Below, in pieces: positions 44,492-55,834 of a stretch of 64,000 nucleotides of DNA. The first letter of the stretch is position 1. Each line of letters opens with the position of its first letter. A program made the position numbers and the translations under genes. Origin of the DNA: Lithobates sylvaticus (Eukaryota; Chordata; Amphibia; Anura; Ranidae); contig CM053030.1 of the NCBI GenBank assembly GCA_028564925.1, positions 375,814,945 through 375,878,944 on the forward strand. Reading direction: 5' to 3'. The notes beneath the pieces are model-generated. The model had not been told where the DNA came from. It worked only from the letters and a program-made list of their open reading frames with translations, and ran no database searches.

Positions 44492-44655
44492 TGCCGCGTA
44501 CACACGAGCGGACTATCCGGCGGGATTGTCCGCCAGACTACAGTCCGCCAGACAATCCGCCCGTGTGTGGGCTCCGGCTGACTTTTTCTTTCCAAAAGTC
44601 TGGCGGACTTAGTAAGAAGTTTTGACTCAAAATTGTCCGCCGGACTCAGCAGGGC
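44492..44655. mobile_element. Harbinger-like MITE of another subfamily, truncated
   Basis: It starts TGCCGCGTACACACGAGCGG after TTA at 44489-44491. The interior uses GTCCGCCAGAC and GTCCGCCGGACT instead of the GTCCGAC motif of the main family. No matching right end was found before the GGGCCCCCCCCCACCCC stretch at about 44652, where a different repeat begins. Confidence 0.65.
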
Positions 44656-44834
44656 CCCCCCCCACCCCAAAGCACCTTGTCCCATGTTGATGAGGACAAG
44701 GGCCTTTTCCCGACAACCCTGGCTGTTGGTTGTCGGGGTCTGCGGGTGGGGGGCTTATCGGAATCTGGGAGCCCCCTTTAATAAGGGGGCCCCCAGATCC
44801 GGCCCCCCACCCCATGTGAATGAGTATGGGGTAT
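44656..44834. repeat. GC-rich interspersed repeat fragment
   Basis: GGTTGTCGGGGTCTGCGGGTG and GCCCCCTTTAATAAGGGGGC (a perfect hairpin at about 44770-44790) form a block that abuts the following inverted repeat and is probably the flank of the same composite repeat. Confidence 0.45.
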
Positions 44835-45624
44835 GATGTACCCCTACCCATTCACCTGGTGGAAAAAAAGTGTGAATAAAAACACGACACAAGTTTTTGA
44901 AATACTTTATTACACAGCTCCGGGGGTCTTCTTCCGTCTTGGGGGGTCTTCTCGCCGGACTCCTCCGCTATCTTCTGCTAGCTCTTTTACTAGCGGAGGA
45001 GCCCGGGTTTGTGTTGCCGCCGACTTCTTCTCCTTCTTCTCCTCCTTCTCTTCTTCTCTCTTCTTCTTCTTCCTTTCGATGTTGACACAACGCTGTCTCT
45101 GGCCGTAATGGCAGAGACACGTTGGGCTGTGACTTATATAGGGACACGGGGCGGGGCCACCGACTCATGTCACACGGTGACCCCACCCCCTATGATGTCA
45201 CAGCCCCAGCACCCTCAGGGACTGTGACATCATTACGGCCAGAAACAGCGCCATGTCAACATCGAAAGGAAGAAGAAGAAGAGAAGAAGAGAAGAAGAAG
45301 AGAAGAAGGCGGCGGCGGCGACACCAGCCCGGGCCACCGCTAGTAAAAGAGCTATAAGAAGATAGCGGATGCCCAGCAAGAAAAAACGAAGAGCGGGACA
45401 GGACCCCGAAGTCAGAAGAAGATCCTGGACAGCGGCGGTGACGAAGAAGAAAGCCGGCTCCTCCGCTAGTAAAAGAACTAGCAGAAGATAGCGGAGGAGT
45501 CCGGCGAGAAGACCCCCCAAGACGGAAGAAGACCCCCGGAGCTGTGTAATAAAGTATTTAAAAAACTTGTTTTGTGTTTTTATTTACACTTATTTTCCAC
45601 CAGGTGAATTGGTAGGGGTACATC
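44835..45624. repeat. 790-bp inverted repeat with unequal arms
   Basis: GATGTACCCCTACCCATTCA at 44835 is mirrored by AATTGGTAGGGGTACATC ending 45624. Inward, ACACAGCTCCGGGGGTCTTC pairs with GAAGACCCCCGGAGCTGTGT, ACTCCTCCGCTATCTTCTGC pairs with GCAGAAGATAGCGGAGGAGT, and GGCCGTAATG (45101) pairs with CATTACGGCC (45232). The right arm is about 110 bp longer because the AGAAGATAGCGGA segment is duplicated with a variant. The (CTT)n/(GAA)n stretches give acidic and serine-rich pseudo-peptides only. Confidence 0.85.
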
Positions 45625-45703
45625 GTTTTTTTCCTGAAAGTTCCCTCTTAAATTGGGGCGTGTGTTATATGCCGGCACGTGTTATACACCGATAAATACG
45701 GTA
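45625..45703. mobile_element. Right-end fragment of TACYGTATTTAT-ended element
   Basis: GTGTTATATGCCGGCACGTG and TTATACACCGATAAATACGG followed by TA match the right ends of the elements at 37096-37979 and 48376-48953. It abuts the inverted repeat, which suggests that the latter was inserted into or next to this element. Confidence 0.8.
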
Positions 45704-46425
45704 TATGTTAGGCGTTATTGATGCAAACATACAAACCATTTTAATATTGGGTCCTCACTGCTGCATATGCAAATACTATAGTTCTCCAATTCTACTTGTT
45801 CTGGAACATCATTGTTCTTGAAACATCATCAAAGGCGCCAAGACAAGAAAGATGGTGGCAGAAGCTGCATAAGGCTCCCAACTGTCCTTCTAGTCAAATA
45901 AATGTAGGATGGGATTTATAGAAGTCATATGCTATCAGAAGTATGCACATTTTGGAAGATAGCTATATGCCGTTTTGTAACAATTAACCATCTGCTTAAA
46001 ATGCTGTTAGGGATTGATAAAATCTCTGTGGAAGCCGAGCAAACATTGAAAATATTGTCTCTTCCAAGTGCTGGCGATTAGTTATCTCATAGCATAATTT
46101 GTAGCCTTTTAGAAAAAAAAAAGACACATGACATAACAGTGCTAAATCACAAAATGAAAGCAGAGGATTCTGGGAAAAGGCAGCTGTATATTACTGACAC
46201 GGAAGAAAAGTGCAGATGTGAAAGCAGAATAAATGGAAGGACTCAAATGAATACTAATAGAAATCACCTCTGCAAAGTTCATCCATTTTTGCTGTGCCAG
46301 ATGCCATCATGTCCTTGTATCTTAATATTTGGCTCAGTGAGGGACATAGAATAATCAGGGCCATCTTTAATATTGATTGGACCCTGGGCAAAAAATCCCC
46401 CCCCCCCCCACCCTCCATGCAATTT
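45704..46425. other. Spacer, nothing recognised
   Basis: Non-coding; a C-run lies at 46399-46409. Confidence 0.3.
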
Positions 46426-46429
46426 CACT

Positions 46430-46910
46430 CTCCACCTGCTCTGAGACATACATTAAATAGCAGCTAGACTTAAAATCAGTTTACTGTATCAGATCAGGCA
46501 GCAATTGCGATTGGTTGCCAGCCGTTACAGCATATAATTACTGCTTACTGACTAGTTGCTAGAGGTTACAGCAAATGTTTTCTGCTTGTTAATTGGTTGC
46601 TAGAGATTACTGTACAGTAATACTGCTCACTGATTGGTTGCTAGAGGTTACAACACATCATCTCCTCACTGCAGGGAGCATGATATACATATGAATGCCG
46701 CCTTTATTTACATATCAATGCCGCCGGCCGCAGCTATTTACTTATGAATGCCGCCCCTATTTACATATGAATGCTGGTCATTTACATGTAAACACAGGGT
46801 CTGCAGGTGAGTCATCAATAGGGCAGAGCTGGGCAGCATTAGTAGCAGCACTTCACACTGAGATATCGGGACACAGGACTAAAACTTCAAAGAACAAGGG
46901 AATTTAAACT
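46430..46910 (-). repeat. Second copy of the two-part repeat of 8.2-9.1 kb
   Basis: On the minus strand it reads AACCTCTAGCAACCAATCAG and TGAGCAG (array part, about 46510-46660), then GAGGAGATGATGTG, and CATTGATATGTAAATAAAGG with ACATGTAAATGACCAGC. These match 8230-9070 in the same order. Here the two parts are directly joined, which shows that 8470-8740 of the other copy holds extra sequence. Confidence 0.75.
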
Positions 46911-48375
46911 GGGATAGTTGGCAAGTATGAGGCAGATGCTTTGGGCCCCACAACAATGACAGGGCCCAGGGCAGCTGCCCCTTAAATACGGCCATGGGAA
47001 TAAGTATAATAATTCAAAAAAATAAGAAAAAACTATTTTGTCATTTAAATCCATTCTATGGATGCAGGAGAAAATAACGAAAAACGATGAAAAAAAGGGT
47101 ACAGGTATTGAAATAATAAATGGAAGTATGAGACAGACACTGTGAAAGAATGATTCAGAGTTGCTCTTATCTGGAAAGATCAAGCTGGAATATAACATAA
47201 TGGAAGATGGCTTCACATGTCACTCATGTCGTTTATGATGTAAAAAGGTAAGGCGGTTTAAAGAAGAATATTGTAGATGTGTCTTCTAGATGTGTATCTA
47301 TGGATGCATGTATTCTTGGATTGCCTAGAGCATCCTTCTAGGTGAACTAGAACGGGCCATTTATAAGTAGGAATAAAACCTTAAGCTGAATTCAAGCAAA
47401 ATATTACAAGATCACTTTGCTCCAATATTTCAATTCCATTCAGAGATTTCCACTGAATTATTTGTCTGCTGCTAAATGGCCTCACTCTGATGATGAGCTT
47501 CATTCAATACACTTCCTTTGTAAGTACTGGTTATCCTGGACCTGCCTCAGTCTGTGACTGGACAGGCAAAAAGAAGCAGCATAGTGTTAAACTCTGCTGT
47601 CACTGTGCTTTCTCCTCCAATCAGCATGCTTCTAATCAGCCCATGAATACAATGGCCCCTTGTTCTGTTACTGATCTCTTACTCCAGCACTGCTGTACAG
47701 TTACCTGAGAGCAGCTGATATCAGGTCAGATTTATGCACTACACTGCTTACATTAAAAAATAAATTTTTATTGAACTAATGGTTACAGAGCTACAATCAT
47801 TTGAGTCTTTTATATACTATATTAGAATTCATCTTTATTACCTTAGCGGATTTTTCCATGGTTGAATATATTTATTCAGAATCATTTAATTGCTGTCCAA
47901 CAATCTATAGAACAGAACTGCTGTTTGCAAAAGGACAATTCCATCAACAAAAGTTAGAATTTTTGCTTTAAAGTAGGTTCTTATGTAATGCGGGATAGTA
48001 CAGAACAAAGAAGCATTAGTCATGATTTATCAATAAGAATGCAACTGATTCTCAAGCCAACTCGACTTCTATATTTCATTACAAAGATAAAACTCTAAGC
48101 TGCTGTGGGCAACAACTCTCCTTTTATGCCAGTTTCTTGATTTCATACTTCAGCTCCACCGATGCAGTCTGTATATAGAGCTGTCAAGAGCACAGACCTA
48201 CCAGCATCTGCAAAACGATACAACTCCATTAAAATATGGACTCTCTTCATGCATGTCATTCTGTACTTTTATTTAATTTTACTTTTTTATCATCGTGAGA
48301 GCAAATTTTTGCTGTCAACCAATCCATCCAGTTATTGACATAATAGTTACACAGGTTCAGTCATTGCGTAACATG
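46911..48375. other. Spacer, nothing recognised
   Basis: Non-coding DNA with ordinary composition. None of the short frames shows a family resemblance. Confidence 0.35.
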
Positions 48376-48953
48376 TACCGTATTTATCGGCGTATAACTT
48401 TTTTCCCCTTAAATTCAGGGGAAAATCGTGGGTGCGTGTTATACACCAATCCCTGCTGTCTCTGAGGGAAGAGGAGCGAGCGCCGCTGAATTACATAGAG
48501 CCGCGATCTCCTGTGTAACCGGTGCTCCGTCACTCACAGCCACGTCTCCTAGCCCTGCATTGGGCCACTGTTCTGTCTATCATATGAGCAGGACCAGGAG
48601 GCGTGGCTGTGAGTGACGGGTACACCGGACATTGCGGCTCTGTGTCATTCAGCGGCGCTTGCTCCTCCTCTTCCCTCGGAGACTGCAGGGATAATCCAAC
48701 ACTAGCGAGGCTGCAATGATAGGAAAGGTGAGGTTGCAGATGAACTGAACGGGCTGCATTGTTGGTCAATTAAATGGCTGCAGATGGGCACTGAGCAGGG
48801 TGCATTGATGGGCAATTTAGAGGCTGCAGATGGGCAGGGTGCATTGATGAGCTGTGACCCTAATTTTGCTTCAAAGTTCTTTATTTAAAATGTAATTTTT
48901 TTCCTTAAAATTCCCTCCTAAATTGTGCGTGTTATACACTGATAAATACGGTA
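48376..48953. mobile_element. TACCGTATTTATCGG-ended DNA element, short copy
   Basis: Ends TACCGTATTTATCGGCGTAT and ATACACTGATAAATACGGTA are inverted. Internally it has a hairpin around TCACTCACAGCCACGTCTCC / GGAGGCGTGGCTGTGAGTGA (about 48530-48617) and two to three GCTGCAGATGGGCACTGAGC units. Same plan as 37096-37979 with a contracted minisatellite and an independently diverged hairpin. Confidence 0.85.
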
Positions 48954-48959
48954 ATTCCA

Positions 48960-50960
48960 AGTGATTCTAAAGGCAGATTTATGGCATTTTTATTATTATT
49001 ATTATTATTTTTTATTAGTAATGGCAGTGATCTGTGATTTTTAGCGGGACTGCGACATTGCGGCGGACAGACACTTTTGACCTTATTTTGGTAACATTTA
49101 CATTTATACAGCGATCAGAGCTAAAAATAGAGAAAGGGAAGTAGTGGCGCGCAAATGGTTAAAGCTAAACTAAAGCAGGTAAAAGATCAGGTAAATAAAT
49201 CCAGTTGGAGTAGAGGTAAAAACGTATGTGAAGAAGTCAGTAATAAATAGATTCACATAAAGGTAGTGTGCCAGTGATTGTAAGGATAAAATCACAGATA
49301 TGTAAAAAACATCAAAACGTGATTAAAAAGCCAAAGTGGCTTGATAAAAGAACATAGGCAGTGGATAAGGTGAGCTAGTGGCTGTGAATTAAAAAAACAC
49401 CATATAAATCTTCATAGAGACTGAGTGAATAGGGTCAAACAAATAAAAAATGCAATCAAGCAATTAGAGAAAGAAAAATCGCAGTGAAAAGCGATAAATG
49501 TAGTGACCATAAAAGTTGCAATCAAAAATATATAAAGATATAATAAATAAGTGGTGATAGATCAAACGTCTATAAAATGACTGAGGTGAAAGATAAAATT
49601 AAATAGTAATAATAAATAAATAAGATGAATCGCAAGCTAAAAATGCATCATAACAGATGTGATCGATAAATGTCCATATAAAACGTAAGTGCAAAAGTAT
49701 ATTCCAAAGTGCAGTGCAAGTGGTTCCTGTTGAGTGTAGGTTTTTTTAGCTGTGGCTATCCTGTGCAGTTATCGCGATTCTAGCAATTTCATGTGATCCT
49801 GGTGGGGGTAGTAAAGATGGCCCCTTACCTTACAGCTGTAAGGTTACAGCATGGGTTTGTTTATCTTTGTGGTCCCTGGTGACCTTCCTCCTTTGGGGCT
49901 CCAAACTGTGTCCCGGGTCCTACTGTTGCTCTAGTTGCATGTAGGTGTATCCAGTTATGGGGGGGGGGGGGGGCGCTCACGTCAGTATATACAAAGAGGG
50001 AGGAAGTAGCCTCATAGTGTAGTATATTATTTCAACAAGAGTTTATTTCAATCAGTTAAAAACAGTTTGCATTTAAAAGGGGTACTCACATTCTTTAAAT
50101 GAGCAAAAAGCAAGGTACAAACGAGCGGCGAGCTCGATTTAGCGTCACTTCCGGTCGGTATACTATGCTGTGGTCCCGACGCGTGTTCGTCACTGATCAC
50201 GTGACTTCTTCCCTTTCTCCATTTTCTCCTTGGGTTCAGACATTACCCCCAGTGTGCGCTGCATTAGACTAGTCATTACTCTTTGTGCAAGTGCAGGATT
50301 ACCTATTCTATCTATATACCAGAGCTAAAAATAGCCACTGATTACTGTATAAATGTCACTGGCAGGGAATGGGTTAAACACTAGGGGTCAAGAGATTAAA
50401 TGTTTTCCCTCAGCATGTTCTAACTGTAGGGGGGAATGGGCTACCTAGGACATGGCAGAGATCACTGCTCCCAATGACAGGAAACAGTGGATCCCTGTCA
50501 TGTCACTAGGTAGAACAGAGGCAGAACAGAAACATTCTGCCTCTCCTCACTGTGATCGCAGACCACCGGCCGACATCGAGTCCACGGGCCCCGCGGAAAA
50601 CGCTTCCGTGGCGGGAGCGCGCCCACTAGACAGGGATTACGAAGGGACGTACAGGTATGCCCTTTTGCGCACCCGTGCCATTTTTCCGACGTACATCGGC
50701 GTGTGGCGGTCAGGAAGGGGTTAACCACCTCCTTCCTGCCTGTCATTTTATAATATTACAGCCAGGCAGAAGCACCATTTTCCCAGGAGGACGTCATATG
50801 ACATCCTCCCACTTGGCCTAGGGGGTGTTAAGCAGCTCGATCTGTCACCTGCTGTGTCAACCGGACACATATCATTGTACCAGGCTAGTCCTGGTACCAT
50901 GTGATCACTGTGACCAATCACAGCGATCATATGTCAGTTATGCACACTGGCTTTCATTCA
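48960..50960. repeat. Older interspersed repeat, target of a later insertion
   Basis: CAGTGATCTGTGATTTTTAG to CAGCGATCAGAGCTAAAAAT (to 49130) continues after an insertion as CCACTGATTACTGTATAAAT and CACTGGCAGGGAATGGGTTA (from 50335). Then come the CpG-rich GCGCACCCGTGCCATTTTTC and GACGTACATCGGCGTGTGGC (about 50670-50710) and TAACCACCTCCTTCCTGCCTG. I recognise the run as a common frog interspersed repeat. Non-coding. Confidence 0.55.
49131..50319. mobile_element. Hairpin-type element with 15-bp target duplication
   Basis: The segment is flanked by an exact 15-bp repeat, CAGAGCTAAAAATAG, at 49116-49130 and 50320-50334. Removing it restores the continuous older repeat. Inside, TTTATT (50042) and ACTCAC (50084) give GTGAGT...AATAAA on the minus strand, and CGACGCGTGTTCGTCACTG lies at the centre near 50178. 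It shares its module with 25496-27987, 35200-36255 and 51020-51700. No transposase or reverse transcriptase. Confidence 0.75.
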
Positions 50961-51019
50961 CAGCCATTTATTGTGTATTATTGTGATCTCTGTGATTGGT
51001 CACAGTGATAATATGGTAC

Positions 51020-51700
51020 AGTTACACCACACCACGTACTAAATACCTTGGACTGTCTACCTTCCAAAAAGGGTTATTTTGGGGGTATTTGTCCTGGCAT
51101 TTTAGGACCTTAAGAAATGGGATAGACAACCAGTACCTCATCCTTGTGAATTCACCGCCACCACATATATGGATGAAGCCCCAGAAGAAGTTCTTTAGTG
51201 ACGAAACTGTTTGAGCAGAGGTACAGATCCACATCATTATGTTTATCCAGAAGAGCATACGATCGTTGTACTGGATTTGATTCATGCAGATTGTTGTCTT
51301 GCAACATGTAAGTGCATTACTTTTAATAAAGCTAAATTGCAAAAGGTTTTACACTATTGGCGCTTATCTCTTCATTGGGGTATATCATTGGCCATGATGG
51401 TCTGAGACAAGAGGATTGTCAGTACATCTATGGGTGGTTTAGAGTGACTCTCATCGTCTTCCCTTTGCTGGACATAACAGTGCTTGAGACACATGAGATA
51501 CATGAGCTTTCTTTGACCGCCCCTATAATAGGTGGTCTATGCTCTCTGGTAAGAGCACATCCACATGTGGGGTGGCAATGAATTCACAAGATGGAGGGAT
51601 TCTGTGTTATTTTGGAATTCAAGACATATTTCACCTGTTTTTCTGTTCTTGGGATTTTTCATTAGTGTCATGAGATTGACACTCAGACTCACTGATTATT
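51020..51700 (+). repeat. Single-armed copy of the hairpin-type element
   Basis: AGTGACGAAACTG at about 51198 corresponds to the element centre. Reading outward, GTAAGT (51308-51313), AATAAA (51325-51330) and TTTTACACTATTGGCGCT (about 51345-51362) follow in the same order as in the 25.5-kb palindrome (GTGAGT 26890, AATAAA 26916, ACATTGGAGCGCT 26939). The opposite arm is not recognisable. Confidence 0.55.
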
Positions 51701-52203
51701 GATTTTGATTTAGCGCAACACAGTTTAATTTTGTATTTTTTTCTGTGATAATATCTCACGTTGGTGGTGCAGCTTAATTCTGATTTTGTTTTATGCGCAG
51801 TTTAAGTTTAAACAAGCGCAGTTTAATTTTTTTATTTTTAGCCAGTACCTCATAACTGATCTATTTTCAAATATATATATATATCATAGTTTGTAAACTC
51901 TATAACTTTCACACAGAGTAAATAATATACACTGATTTCGTTTTTTTTTTCAAAAAAGTGTAGCCGAATTTTGGCCTAAACTTATGAAGAAAGATTATTT
52001 ATTTGAAAAAATGTATAATAGAAACATATGCTACAGCCAAACTATAACATTAGCAGCGCTTAGAGTTATCCACAATAAACAAATAAAGTGAATGTTCATT
52101 TTTCCAAAAAACAATCAAATTGGGTTCGATTGAAAAAATGTTCATAGCGTAATTTCGTCATGAAATTTTATTGAAAACAACCACTCCTTTTACAAATGCA
52201 CAC
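51701..52203. other. AT-rich spacer
   Basis: Includes AGTTTAATTTTGTATTTTT, a (TA)n tract at about 51872-51884 and a GCCGAATTTTGGCC block. No gene supported. Confidence 0.3.
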
Positions 52204-52206
52204 TAA

Positions 52207-52988
52207 TGCCGCGTACACATGTTCGGACTTTCCGACGGCAAATGTGCGATCGGAGCTTGTTGTTGGAAATTCCGACAGTGTGTAGGCTCCATCGGACAGT
52301 TTCCATCGGAATTTCCGTCACACAAAATTTGAGATATGGTTCTCAAATTTTCCGACAACAAAATCCATTCTCGTAAATTCCGATCGTGTGTAGACAATTC
52401 CGACGCACAAAGTGCCACGCATGCTCAGAATCAAGCAGAAGAGCAGCACTGGCTATGGAACTTAATTTATTTCAGCTTGTCATACATGTTGTACGTCACC
52501 GCGTTCTTGACGTTCAGAATTTCCGACCAACTTTGTGTGACCGGGTGTATGCAAGACAAGTTTGAGGCTTATATGAGTTATGTGGAGAGTAATTAGATGC
52601 CTTTATTGTCATCCATTTCCCGATCCTCCCCTATCCTTACCTCTTCTCTCCCCCCCCCCCCCTTCTGCTACCTCTCCTCTTCTCTCTCACTTACATCAAA
52701 AATGAGCACCTAGGGAGATAACAAAAATAAAATAAAGCGGTTATTTTACTCACTTAGTCACCACCAGGAGAGGGGAGAGAACCTTTTTTCTCTTCTCTTC
52801 TCTTTCTTTTCCCCCTCTTATTTTCTTCACTTGCCTAACAAGGATCACTTAGGGAATCACCAAAATAGATGTAGGGGTCTATTGTCATATAGGATCACAA
52901 GTGGGAGGTGGGCAGCGCCCCCTTCCTCACTCTTTTTACTAAATGGAAAAAAGGCAGAAAAGGGGGAAGGAAAAGGGTTTTCCCTTTT

Positions 52989-53037
<49 letters not shown>

Positions 53038-53132
53038 CACGTTTTTCGGCTATGACTAGTATAAGAAGGAGTCACTTAGGGACTTAAGTTGATGAAGGAG
53101 GTTTTTGAATCACACACCAACACATGCATTCC

Positions 53133-53164
<32 letters not shown>

Positions 53165-53820
53165 GGGAAAGGAAAGGAAGGGTGAAAGAGTCTTTTTTTT
53201 TCTTCTTTCTCTTTTTCTTTTTCATTTCCTCTTCCTTCTTCTGTCCCTCTTCCCCTATTTTTTTTTTTTTTTTTTTATTTTTTTCTCTGGAAGAGGACGT
53301 TATTATTTTTTTATATAAGATGTAATATAAATATATAAACACAATAGGGAGTGGTTAGCTATTTAGGGAAGGGGGGGGGGGGTGGGGAGAGGAGAGGAGG
53401 GGGGGAGGAAGAGAAAGGGGAATATTAAATAAAATATCGCTCGAATTAAGCCAGAGGGAGTAATGAATTATATCAGGAAGATGGGGAACTATTATTGGTT
53501 TCTTTGAAAAACATTGATTGATCCATGTGTTTTGTTGATTGTGTTTTCTGTTAAATTTTTTTTTTTTTTTTTTTCATTTTATTTTTTTTTTATTTTTCGT
53601 GCCTATTTATTTGATGTAATTATTTATGTACAAGTATTGTATAAGTGTTTGTTTATAGATATGTATGTATGTGCGTATGTATATGTATATATGTATATAT
53701 GTGTGTATATGTATGTATATGTGATTTTGTAATAATGTGAAATGTTCTTTGTATTTGTGAAAAATTCATTAATAAAAATAATTAAAAGCAAGACAAGTTT
53801 GAGCCAACATCCGTAATCAG
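52207..53820. mobile_element. PIF/Harbinger MITE interrupted by a retro-insertion
   Basis: It starts TGCCGCGTACACATGTTCGG after TAA. Blocks TTCCGATCGTGTGTAGACAA, GACGCACAAAGTGCCACGC and CATGCTCAG follow, reaching GTGTATGCAAGACAAGTTTG at 52560. The family sequence GAGCCAACATCCG resumes at 53801, after a 1222-bp insertion. The far right end is missing after about 53818. Confidence 0.85.
52567..53788 (+). mobile_element. Retro-inserted LINE 3' end (16-bp TSD)
   Basis: An exact 16-bp duplication, GCAAGACAAGTTTGAG, flanks it at 52551-52566 and 53789-53804. The end is TTCATTAATAAAAATAATTA followed by AAA, a polyadenylation-like signal plus short A-rich tail. The body is non-coding, with alternating polypyrimidine tracts (T-runs at 52985-53033, 53131-53157, 53260-53276) and a TATG/TG microsatellite at 53655-53725. 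Direction and tail fit a 5'-truncated LINE 3' UTR; the family could not be named because no coding part is present. Confidence 0.8.
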
Positions 53821-55300
53821 CTGAGTATCATAGACTCGCTGATCACAGAGTGCACCGCGCGCGCCCTGCAGGCCGCTCAAGCACGTCTATGGACACCGTA
53901 CAAACAAATTAGGTCAGCGCTGTAGCCATCTTTCAGCTATAGTGCAAACGGGAGGGAGAGATCATTTAGCTATTGTTGATTGATCACTTTCATTTGATTA
54001 CATATATTTTATAATAGAAAATCCGAAAAACATATTTTTTTCGTTTATATAGCAAAAAATTAAAGAGTTGCATAACTGAGTAATTGGCATTAAAAGTGTG
54101 ACAGCGCTGAAATCTAAATATTGGCCTGGGCAGAAAGGGGGTGGAAGTGTCTGGTATTAAAGTGGTTAATTCTAGTGATAGTGTATCATATATGTAATTT
54201 ATTATTATTTTGGCCATAGTTACACATTAAGGTTTACACTTTAAAAATCACAAACAATGCTTGTAAAGAAATAATGTTGTTATATTAACTGTCCACTTTA
54301 ACTTTTCTTGGCTTTAACTTTTGAATCTACATCTTTAATTGCGTTCAAGGAGCAAATTGGTTAATGGATAATACATTACAATTTACCATCATTTTGGTAG
54401 AAAATAGGAATTAGTGGTTTGCCAGTCTAAAATTATTTATTTAATCAAATTTACAATCTATCCATATACATAAACATAAAATAATCATTGCTGGTGACTG
54501 CCAGGCTGCAATCAGAGAGGGGCGCATGAAATATTCTGCAGCTGTAGACAAAGCAAGCCATCCACAAGCTTCCATCTAAGGCATCACAGCGCCAACCCAT
54601 TCATTAGTCCTCCGCTAATGATCAGAGGTATTTGTGCAGCTGTTCCTCCTAAGCTTGAAATATATTATTGTTGTTACAAACAATTGAACACAGATTATAA
54701 CAATGTCAATTATTTCTGCCGAATAAATATCACTGCACATGAATGGTCAATTTGTTAGAGAACAAACAATAGAAAAAAATAAATAATGCAGTAACAGTAG
54801 AATTTGATGATGATTGTGCCTGTGCACATTACTTATTGGTGTGAATACAGCAAACGCAAAGGCAATCTAGTAGCAGGATGCAGAAGAAGCATTATCAGCC
54901 CACATTTCAGCACTTCTGTGCTTGTTAGTGTTAGGGTTGTGTCATTATATTATATGTATTATATGTCCCACATTTTGTTAACCAATGTGGCATAACAATC
55001 TGAAATGTGTACAGCGAATGCTGAGCAAGGATGTTTCTGAGTTACAGCTGTTCAAAGTGTAAAATATGAATATATCTTCAGAAGGGAGTTTCACAGTGTC
55101 ACTTTTTTTCTCAGATGATCATAACCCTCACATAGCCTGTCACAGCCAGCAGTCAAAATAAATCTAAATCCAACACTAAAATCTCATTATATCTCACACT
55201 AAAATGTAAGCTTTAACAAGGTAATTCCAAAAGTTGTTTTCAATCCTTTTAAAATATAATACTATCAATAAAGTAACCCTGTTGCTATTGCTATTCTAAG
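53821..55300. other. Spacer, nothing recognised
   Basis: Non-coding AT-rich DNA; only a (GT)n run at 55309-55328 immediately before the Harbinger element. Confidence 0.35.
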
Positions 55301-55834
55301 GTTACTGACTCTGTGTGTGTGTGTGTGTAGCCCCATACACACGCTCGGATTATCCGAGGACCAGGTCCGTCGGATCATGTCCGTCGTACTTTGTCCGATG
55401 TTGGTTTTGCGTACACACGGTCGGACAACGTTGTCGGAATTTCCGGTCTGCAAGAACGTCGTGACGTAAGTCGTCTTCCACGAGACTAGAAAAGGGAAGT
55501 TCAGCACCACGTCCCGCACCCGTTGGGCTCCTTCTGCTGATCCTGTGTTTATCGCGAGTTAGTCGAAGTTTGGGGACTTACGATTCACGCTTCTCAGTTT
55601 TCTGACTCAGATCGTTACTGCTCTTCAGTTTGTGCTTGTCGTGCGTATCTGTTTATTAGTGCGTGTAGTCAGTTCACATTTGTTGGTCATTGCGGCCTAT
55701 ATCTTGATATAGGACGCTTTGATTTTCACTGCTTATTGTCTGCTCGTTTCTGGTATTCATTTCGTTCTTTCAGGCCTTGCTGTTTATCGGTGCTTTCTGT
55801 TTGTCCGTTCTGACCAGCCGACCGTTTGTGAGCG

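Noticed and set aside
44968-45343. Glu/Lys-rich and Ser/Leu-rich frames at 45.0-45.5 kb
   Set aside because: They are opposite readings of (GAA)n/(CTT)n tracts in the arms of an inverted repeat.
46139-46354. Possible small host exon (71 codons)
   Set aside because: No splice-site pair, conserved motif or repeat evidence; length is within chance for this composition.
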